Part shown: piece after piece, positions 56,605 to 64,000 of the stretch
How positions within the stretch are numbered: position 1 is the first letter of the stretch
How the letters are laid out: the number at the start of each line of letters is the position of its first letter
NCBI GenBank assembly: GCA_029204225.1
Contig: CM055106.1
Span: 44,119,003 to 44,183,002, forward strand
Length of the DNA stretch: 64,000 nucleotides
DNA from: Diphasiastrum complanatum
Taxonomy: Eukaryota; Streptophyta; Lycopodiopsida; Lycopodiales; Lycopodiaceae
Direction of reading: 5' to 3'
The notes under the pieces: generated by a model
Told to the model about the DNA's origin: nothing
Seen by the model: the letters and a program-made list of their open reading frames with translations, nothing else
Databases searched by the model: none
Program-made: the position numbers and the translations under genes

Positions 56605-57320
56605 TAAATAGAAACGTTTTGTTTCTTCAATTTTGACTTAATACACTTCCAATTGCAAAGGCAGAGATATCCACAATAGAATTTTCAATCCCAGTTGGGA
56701 GGCCCTAGAATTAGAGCTTATTTCAATTTACCTTTTAAAAGCTTGAATGCTTTTCGGCAATCCTCTTCCCAATTGTAATCGACATTCTTCTTTAAAAGCT
56801 TTGTCAAAGGAGATGCCATAATAGCATAGTCCTTGATGAATCTTCTGTATTATTGCAGATGACCAAGAAACCTTCTTAACTCTCTCTCAAGTTTGTAGGT
56901 GGTTGTAGAGCTTCAATTATCTTGACTTTATCTTGGTCCACTTCTATCTCTCTTTCTGATATTCGATGACCAAGAAGTATGCCCTCTAACATTCCAAAAT
57001 AACATTTTCAGCATGTAATGAGATTGATGTTTCCCTGCATCTTTGTAGGATCTCTTTTCCGTTTATCAAGGTGATCCTTTGCAGAATTGAAAACACATAA
57101 ATCATCTATAAATATTTTAAGAAATTTTCTCAAAAAATCCTGAAATATAACCGTCATCATTCTCTGGAATGTTGTTGATGCATGCATAGGTTCCTCCCCA
57201 ATCGGTCGTGAAGGTAGTTTTGTCCTAATCTTCTTTCTTTATCTGGACTTGATTGTATCTTGAAAAACCGTTCAGGAAACTATACTTCTCATAACCTGCA
57301 ACTTTATCAAGTATCAAATC
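56605..57320 (-). pseudogene. Ty3/gypsy reverse transcriptase fragment
   Basis: Minus-strand translation in several frames: YEKYSFLNGFSRYNQVQI, KTTFTTDWGGTYACINN, then FIDDLCVFNSAKDHLDKRK (active-site equivalent IDD), GILLGHRISEREIEVDQDKV, YRRFIKDYAIMASPLTKLLK, then the RNase H start. These are Ty3 RT palm, connection and thumb motifs in order. Frameshifts and stops are present. Confidence 0.85.
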
Positions 57321-57321
57321 T

Positions 57322-57446
57322 GTAAGTGATCAGCCGAATGTCTGTGGTAAGTGATCAACCGAATATCTGTGATAAGTGATCAACCAGATGTTTGAGGTAA
57401 GTTATCAGCCGAATGTTTGAGGTAACTGATCAGCCGAACTCTCAAC
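57322..57446. repeat. 25-bp minisatellite, five units
   Basis: Consensus GTAAGTGATCAGCCGAATGT followed by CTGTG, repeated head to tail with few mismatches. It sits exactly between a Ty3 fragment and a copia fragment and supplies the last codons of the open frame of the latter. Confidence 0.9.
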
Positions 57447-57734
57447 TATCCCATTGCTATGTGGCATATGTGATTGAGTAAATTGCCTTTTGATTCCATG
57501 CTCCTTGCAAAATGCATCAAAATCATCCCCTTTGTATTTGTCCCCTCTATCAAATCTTAGCACCTTAATGCATGCATCTAGCTGGTTCTCTACCAAAGCT
57601 TTGAATCTCTTGAAGTGAGCAAATGCATTAGATTTTGTCTTCAAGAAGTAGATCCATGTTCTCCTAGAGTAGTCATCAATCAATGTCATGAAGTAGTAAG
57701 CTCCTCCCAATGACATGGTCTTCATAGGGTGCAC
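57447..57734 (-). pseudogene. Copia integrase core fragment
   Basis: MHPMKTMSLGGAYYFMTLID, DYSRRTWIYFLKTKSNAFAH, ENQLDACIKVLRFDRGDKYK, KEHGIKRQFTQSHMPHSNGI. This is the middle of copia integrase (the second Asp reads FDRG; the Glu segment reads NGIVESS). It is the same lineage as 8,560-8,830. Ends are cut at the minisatellite and at about 57,734. Confidence 0.85.
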
Positions 57735-57994
57735 TTTCGTTCTTATATTAGTATCAAAAACTGTAGTACATTACAAGTAATGGCATAATAGCCGGTAAAT
57801 ATCGTATGGGCCATTTTTAATGGTCGTCAAAATATTTTAAGGGCCAATTCTAAGGCTGTAAGTCCTCTTCTAGTCACATGACCCCAACCTACTGGCAATT
57901 TTTGCCATTTTTTATAATATCAAAATTGGTACAAAATCGAGCTGATTTTTTATTTAAAAAATTTGGCTAACATTCTTGTTTTCAATTTCCATGT

Positions 57995-58119
57995 ATTTTT
58001 GCAGACTGTTCAAAAACACATGTATTTATGTAGAGTGCGTGACTATACAAGTATTTACAACAAATGAATGGATCTAGATTAGCTGTAAGATTAGGGATAG
58101 AGAGGATAGGAATCCAACA
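57995..58119 (-). mobile_element. Family B LTR 5' remnant
   Basis: The minus strand starts TGTTGGATTCCTATCC and matches the first ~125 bp of the LTRs at 22,247 and 31,260 (GCTAATCTAGATCCATTCAT). Confidence 0.7.
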
Positions 58120-58221
58120 AGATGTACCCTTCAAGTATGTGAAGGTTTTCTTAATTGCCTTGTAGTGAGCTCATTGTGGGATATTGCATTATTTTGCTAC
58201 ATTGCTTTTCTTATGTGCTAG

Positions 58222-58224
<3 letters not shown>

Positions 58225-58288
<64 letters not shown>
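58225..58288. repeat. (GT)n microsatellite
   Basis: About 32 uninterrupted GT units. Confidence 0.98.
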
Positions 58289-58289
<1 letters not shown>

Positions 58290-58299
58290 TATGTGTGTG

Positions 58300-61080
58300 A
58301 GTGAGGGAGAAAGAGAGTAAAATATATGTTAGAAAGAGAAAAACAAAAGAGAGAAAAAAGGTGGCAGTAGTCATTACGATGATGAAATGCTGCAAAATGC
58401 CTAATTTTGCTCAATTCATGGTACCCTCGCTATAATTTTACATGAAAATAAAGCCACACGAAGCATTAACACAATGAAAATTTCTTGATAGGAGTTCCAA
58501 ACACTACAAAGGAACAATAGTCTCTAACCCTAACTATTTATAATGGCTCAGAAATGGTGCCAAAACTAAGACCTAGCGAATTGCACCTACTTAATTGGGT
58601 GCAATAATCTTTTTTGGCCTGTCAATCGAATTCTATCCCAATAAATACTTTTGATTTATCACTCTTTCTAATTATAGCAACATGACATCTCCATGTACTC
58701 CTTGAAATCTAAACTTTGAGCAATAATGGATATGTTTTACCTACTAAGTACTTTTTGACTTGTGAATGAGCTTCCTCTTGACCCCGACTTGTGAATGGGA
58801 CATTCATGTATTTGCGAATGTCCTCAATGCATCCACTTTTTTTTATGTATGCCTTATGTCCAATATGTAAGTTCTTTGTGTGATCATTATTGGTGTACTT
58901 TGTAGGTTCTTTAAGGGGACCAATTACCTCATGCTCTTCGATGATTCATTGCCTGCTTTTTATGTAGGGTGTTTTACCCATTCTTCTTGTAAATGTTCTT
59001 AGAGTATTCATATGAATGGTTTCGTATAGTTTTTCAAAATCTATTATTACGGAGGTATACATTTTTTTTATGATAACACAAATGGGTCCCCCCTCCACCA
59101 TAGGTACTTGTTTCTTGTTAATAAACTTAGACAAATCATCAATTTGAGTGTTAAGGGGATGCCATTCTTATTTATGGTAATCTTTCTAATGGATCTCAAG
59201 GTGAGCATTTGTAGGTGCTAATGAAGAGAGGAGAATCATAGTAGAACTTTGAAAAGAAAAATGTGTTGTATTATAATAATGTTATCACATTGTCGCTCAA
59301 TATTGGCAATGAGTAAAACATGAGATTCAACCAGTCAACTAGTTGTTTCTTTGGCTTTTCTTAATATTTTTCAAGCTTTATAATTTGTGGCTATAAGTTT
59401 CTTTCTCTTCTGGATTATTTTATTCATGCTCAAATAAACTCTAATCTATTCTTTGCCAGCTCAGCACAATTATTCAACTACTCACAAATTGATTATGAAT
59501 TAACTAATTTAGGCTAACACTTCCATGCTTGAAATGAATGTCAAGAGAAATATAAAACAAGTAAAAAGCACGAGGATACAGTTATTTAAGGATCACCTAC
59601 CACTTTGGATATTTTGTAATAGATTTATACATGTAAAAGAGCCAAAACCATGAGTGTAATGATTAAGACCAGCAAGGTTGAGCTTTAAAGCTGTCCATGA
59701 TACCCATTGCCTTCCAAAACAGAGGAGAAGAACATCATATTTTGTCAAGAAAGAATTGACCTTAAATAGAATGAGTGTTTACCTTTTGTTGCAAGGGAGG
59801 CAAGCCTAGGTGGTTGTCCCTTATCATCTAGTAACAAAGGAGCTACTACTAAGATCACATACAATTATTTCAATGGAATTCCTAGCATCACAAAAGTAAG
59901 AATCATGTTACTCTCTCCATTATTTTTTACGTATTGTATTTCTTACACTTTACAAAACACACCTCACTACATAGCACACTAAGTGATGTATTGCTTGCTA
60001 TCAAGTTAAATCACGAGTACAATGATTTTGAGACTTGACTGATGTCTCATTTTTTATTTGCATTGGATGGCATGGCTGCTTCTACTTGTTTTGTCAATGT
60101 CAGAAGATTTATGAATGGAGATCTATATATTGTATTATAATGCATGGGCATAATTAAATATCACATGTATGGATATATATGTATAGCCTTTATTTTATTT
60201 TTTGCAATCACTATTCACAACTTGTGCATCAAAAGTTGCATAGCTATCACATATAGCAAATGTAGAATTCACATGGTTGTAGTGTACAAATGCAACAAAA
60301 CCTCTTAGACGTACTTAGATTGACCTCCATGGTGGACAAGGTGGACATGCTATCATAAAAAAAAGTTAAATCATTGTCAAGCGTATTAGGTAGAAGATAG
60401 CCTTGTAGCTATTTCTTTTACATTGATATAACAATTTAATAAGTAGCACTCTCTATTATTAATCTTGTGAGTCCTCAATGACAAATAAGTGCAAAGTATC
60501 TATAGAAAAGGAGATATAGTTTTAGCACATTCTCAAGAATTGCCATTTATGCTATATAAAAAAAACTACTAACCTAAAAAATCATAGTTCCTAATGCCTA
60601 TGCTCTCATAATCTTAAAATATCTTACATCATCAAAGACATGCGTCTCTTTTAAAAAGCACAAATATTTTTATGTACTGAAAAAATTTGAATTTTGTTAT
60701 GTTCATTTCTTGCCATTGAAAATTATTAACCAATCTCAAGGATGAAATTTTCATTTCAAATGGAAAAGGTTTTTAAAATTCACTAATAGACATGTTTATG
60801 GTTGGTAATTACTATTACATGGAACTCCTCTACCAATGGTTTCTTCATATAAATTTGTCTGCATATCTTCCTTTAGCCTTTTATATAATATCCATTCAAT
60901 TTAAGGTATAAAATCATAATTGTCAATCATTTTTTTAAATTGTTCACAAAATACTTCACAATGCTTTATGGCCTCCTAGAAATATCTCATCTATTTACAT
61001 GTATAAATATAATTCTAGAATGATTATGATTTAGTTTATCAAACTAAATGCAAAGAACATTTCCATCGTTTTTTCATAAA
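58300..61080. other. AT-rich sequence without recognisable genes
   Basis: No open frame above about 62 codons, no LTR ends and no primer sites. A poly-T/poly-A rich character and scattered short repeats only. Confidence 0.5.
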
Positions 61081-61084
61081 AGAT

Positions 61085-61139
61085 ATTTGCTCACTTGAAA
61101 GTAGTTTCTAAATATTTGTTCACTTAAAAGTAGTTTCTA
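61085..61139. repeat. 27-bp tandem duplication
   Basis: TTTGCTCACTTGAAAGTAGT and TTTGTTCACTTAAAAGTAGT, each followed by TTCTAAAT, adjacent to the left end of the MITE-like element. Confidence 0.85.
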
Positions 61140-61447
61140 AATGACTATCCCAAGGCTAAAAGCATGGTTTGGTGGTACAAAAAAAAAACCCATTTTTCAT
61201 TGTACCTTTTGGTAGTACATTTCACTTTTTGGGGATTTGGGAGGGAGCTTGATAGATTCTACCCACGAGTTAATGCAATGAAAGTGTCCCTAGTAATGAT
61301 GGGCCCTCTTTGGCGTATTGGGGGGTAAGTGGTGGGCCTACTCTCTCTCCTCCAATAAAAAGGTAGTGTATCTCTACCCCAAAAAGGTAGTGTCCTTAAC
61401 AGTCCATGTTGTACCACCAAACCATGCTTTTAGCCCCAAAGTCATTC
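61140..61447. mobile_element. MITE-like element with ~37-bp terminal inverted repeats
   Basis: The left end AATGACTATCCCAAGGC, then TAAAAGCATGGTTTGGTGGT, is matched in reverse complement at 61,410-61,447. Internal length is about 230 bp, non-coding, with GGTAGTGT-type repeats. No target-site duplication is obvious, so the superfamily is undetermined. A 34-bp perfect core makes chance pairing very unlikely. Confidence 0.75.
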
Positions 61448-61449
61448 GG

Positions 61450-62005
61450 ATTTACCCCTTGCTACATCATTCATGAACCTAAAAAATCTCAAATAAATCT
61501 TATACTACATCCAAATGAAATCTCTTTACATAACATTTTTCACATGTATAACAATTGTTTTTCCAATCAAACAACCCCTCAATTACTCTTTTTTGAATAT
61601 ACTCCTCTCCTAGAATCACTTGCTTTCATGATGTGTGACTTACACAACATTCAAACTGAAGATCCTTGAATCAAAGTCTTTGAATTTAAATGGATTAGAC
61701 AGAACATGAAAATGAGAATGATCCAAATGTAGAAGGATTAAACATGATCAAGTTTGCTAAAAATTCTCTTACCTAGTTTAGAAATGTAAAGCTTGTCCAA
61801 TAGCTTCAACATATAATATTTTATGTCTATATATAATTGAAGATAAAAATTATATCAAGTGAATTTTGATATATACAATTCAAATTCACAGAACATATTT
61901 CAATCCATACTATACAATTTACTACAATTAATCAACATATGTATTAAATATTGTCATGAATTATGTCGGATGAAAATGATTCGTCTTAAAGCCAAATGTC
62001 AAAGC
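61450..62005. other. No recognisable gene
   Basis: AT-rich. The 87-codon frame 61,406-61,669 begins inside the MITE terminus and has no domain. Confidence 0.5.
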
Positions 62006-62007
62006 AT

Positions 62008-62935
62008 GTCCTTACTATAGGACCCGTCAGGGTTTTTGTTAGATTATTCTCTTGATTATCAACTAATCGATCTTTTAATCTTCATCCACTTATTATTAAG
62101 TTCTATAGTTCTCTTCGTGTTTTTACAGTCTTCATAAATACTCGAGAATCGCTCATATGTGGCTCTGACATATCAGACATCATACGACAATCTTTATCTG
62201 GCATGGTCCGACGAATCTTATCAAGTGAAAGACAGTTTATTGTTCCACTTTAATTGAAGCTAAAGTCTTGCCCTAATATTTTTGGGAAGTACTAACTAGA
62301 TGGATGCCAACTCACTATGGCCAATCGACCATTATGACCTATGACCTAATCAACTGTCCTACTACTAGACGTTGCTGCATTTTGCTTAGTATAAATAGTT
62401 GATCATACTTCTATCAATTTCAAATTATTGACATCAATTCAATCAAGTTATTGATGTTATAACTTATCTTAGCAGCTCTCTCAAGCTTTCAAGTTTGAAC
62501 ACTCTTGAGAGTTTATCAGTGGAAGTGCAATTCAAACAGAGTTATCAGTTACTTAGAGATAGGTTTGAGTATGCGGTTTTTATCTACAATTGTCTTGTGC
62601 TCATCATCATCTATTTTTATGTTGAATCAATCTATCCTTTATTGTGTTCAGTATTATGTCAGAATGTATGCATCTCTGTGATTGTTTTGTAATTGATAAT
62701 CTCATATTGCTTTTGTTTGATAATTCAATACTTAATTGTTTGGTTACATAATCATTGTAGTGCTAATGATTTCAAAGTTGATCACTATAAGATTGAACGT
62801 GACTTCTGTCATTATGTTTTGTTCAATATTGATAGGCGTAGTCATGCATTAGGAAAGTAGGCTCCATTTTGTTATGCTCGATAAGTTGTTCACTATCTTT
62901 GACTTGTCATTATTGCATTATCACCTCTTTCCAAC
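62008..62935 (+). mobile_element. Family I LTR, 5' boundary estimated
   Basis: The end (CTCTTTCCAACA, 62,935) is fixed by the primer-site-like TGGTATTAGAG that follows. The start is a guess at TGTCCTTACTATAGG, as there is no second copy. Confidence 0.5.
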
Positions 62936-63130
62936 ATGGTATTAGAGTTGTAAGCATGGTATCAGAGCTATAATATTATATAGAATATTACCTTCATGAT
63001 ATCAAAGCGATCTGTTATATCAGAGCTCTAATACTTGATATCTTTTGTGATATCAAATTGTTATCATTAGATACTTTTCATAGTATCATATTCTTCAATT
63101 TTTGGTATCAAATTTCATTATCAGATAGTT
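62936..63130 (+). promoter_or_regulatory. Primer binding site with reiterated PBS-like words
   Basis: TGGTATTAGAGTTG (62,936) and a perfect TGGTATCAGAGCTA (about 62,957) are followed by TGATATCAAAGCGA, TATATCAGAGCTC, TGATATCAAATTG and TGGTATCAAATTTC over the next 170 bp. Confidence 0.55.
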
Positions 63131-63204
63131 GATTTCCAATTGTAGTGCAGTGCATGCTATCTCTCTCTTAACGTCACCAATATATCGACAGACTAATATT
63201 CTAG

Positions 63205-63319
63205 ATGGATTCTCAAAGTAAAGTCTGTCTTATTGCAGACAAGCTAAATTGATTCAGTTCTACTTGTGGAAATTTAAGATGAAGACCTAGCTAATCGCCA
63301 ACGAGTTGTGGGATGTTGT
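63205..63319 (+). pseudogene. Copia gag N-terminal fragment
   Basis: ATGGATTCTCAAAG start, then in a shifted frame LIQFYLWKFKMKT, stop, LIANELWDVV, the gag opening of the LDG-NYHLWKF lineage with frameshift and stop. It is interrupted at 63,319 by a family D LTR. Confidence 0.7.
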
Positions 63320-63940
63320 TGTGAGAGATTTCAACTAGTTTAGTCCAATTTACTACATTTGTTTATATGGCATTTGAGGCCAATTTCATATTAGAATTAG
63401 AGTTTGACTTTCAAAGTTATATTAGTCTAAAAGCATTTGAATAAACACTTTTGGAAAGTGTGGAAAATTGTAGAACATGAGTTTTGGAGGGATTCAATTT
63501 GAGTAGTAAAAACATTGAATCTAGTCACAATAATAGTAGGGTTTTCATTATGGAGGGAAAACCAAAGTTTGAATTTAAAATTTGTTGTACTCATGGGAAG
63601 AGGTATCACTCTCTCCCTCTTATCTCATTCATGCTTATACATGGTTCTCTTGGGTTCTACTATCCATTGGTGCAATATACTTGTGATATCTTGCAATTCT
63701 ATGTGTAGAACATTTTTGAAATGCTATTTTCATATCCACAAATGTGAAATATAGTATATTACTATCAATGTATAGACAACAACAACATTATTTTATGTTT
63801 TGGTTCATGTTTGATCAAGATCTATTAGAGTTTGCATCTCATTCTTAGAGTAAGTGCCGATTTTTCTATATTGGCAAGATTGGTGAGCTATTGTCTTTCT
63901 AACCCAAGATCATTTTATGGATTGGATCTTAATTGATCTA
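63320..63940 (+). mobile_element. Family D LTR (5'), element continues past the window
   Basis: TGTGAGAGATTTCAACTAG ..., homologous to 12,889-13,442 and 43,805-44,457. The sequence after it (CAATGCTAGAGCATGCTAG at 63,948) also follows the D LTR piece at 46,900, so the leader of a D element starts here. The last LTR bases are altered (AAATATTA instead of CTTTCACA). Confidence 0.8.
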
Positions 63941-64000
63941 AAATATTATCAATGCTAGAGCATGCTAGATTGGATTCTACACCAAAATCAAGTTTCTTGC

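Noticed and set aside
57322-57446. CRISPR-like array
   Set aside because: The five 25-bp units are directly adjacent with no spacers, and the context is a plant retroelement junction.

Overview
The window looks like repeat-rich nuclear DNA of a land plant. The evidence is an R2R3-MYB gene with the usual plant intron layout, many Ty1/copia LTR retrotransposons whose leaders start with the classic initiator-tRNA-Met primer site (TGGTATCAGAGC), Ty3/gypsy fragments, a MITE-like element and long AT/GT microsatellites. Only about one ordinary host gene in 64 kb suggests a large genome. A non-seed plant such as a fern or lycophyte is my guess, at low confidence.

Layout. 0-13.8 kb: broken copia elements, including a deletion derivative bounded by two LTRs (LTR family C here, 5.15-7.94 kb) and a decayed element at 7.9-10.8 kb. 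13.8-19.6 kb: the quieter host segment, with an intact three-exon R2R3-MYB gene on the minus strand (18,715-16,952) and, just downstream of it, a decayed tandem duplicate of its own 3' end. 19.6-29.1 kb: microsatellites, a dispersed repeat (X), a copia element with most of pol deleted (LTR B), a Ty3 integrase tail and an unidentified decayed ORF. 29.1-39.0 kb: one young copia insertion (family A, 736-737 bp LTRs, 5-bp target duplication AAAAC) that a 5.85-kb inversion has cut in two; two older copia fragments lie inside the inverted block. 39-52.5 kb: D-, F- and G-type copia remnants, one of which has unrelated sequence where its pol should be.

52.7-56.2 kb is the most unusual part. An intronless 319-codon open frame begins with a histone-H3-like tail and histone fold and carries a long C-terminal extension. 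Upstream of it is a leader/promoter arrangement that recurs, with the same order and similar spacing, before a second decayed ORF 1.4 kb downstream. A spliced gene of unknown family runs towards them on the other strand. 56.6-64 kb: Ty3 and copia fragments, a 25-bp minisatellite, AT-rich sequence without genes, a MITE-like element, and a copia leader interrupted by a D-type LTR that begins an element running out of the window.

LTR family letters (A-I) and repeat names (H, X) are labels used only in this annotation. Similarity statements are by eye; no alignment or database search was run.
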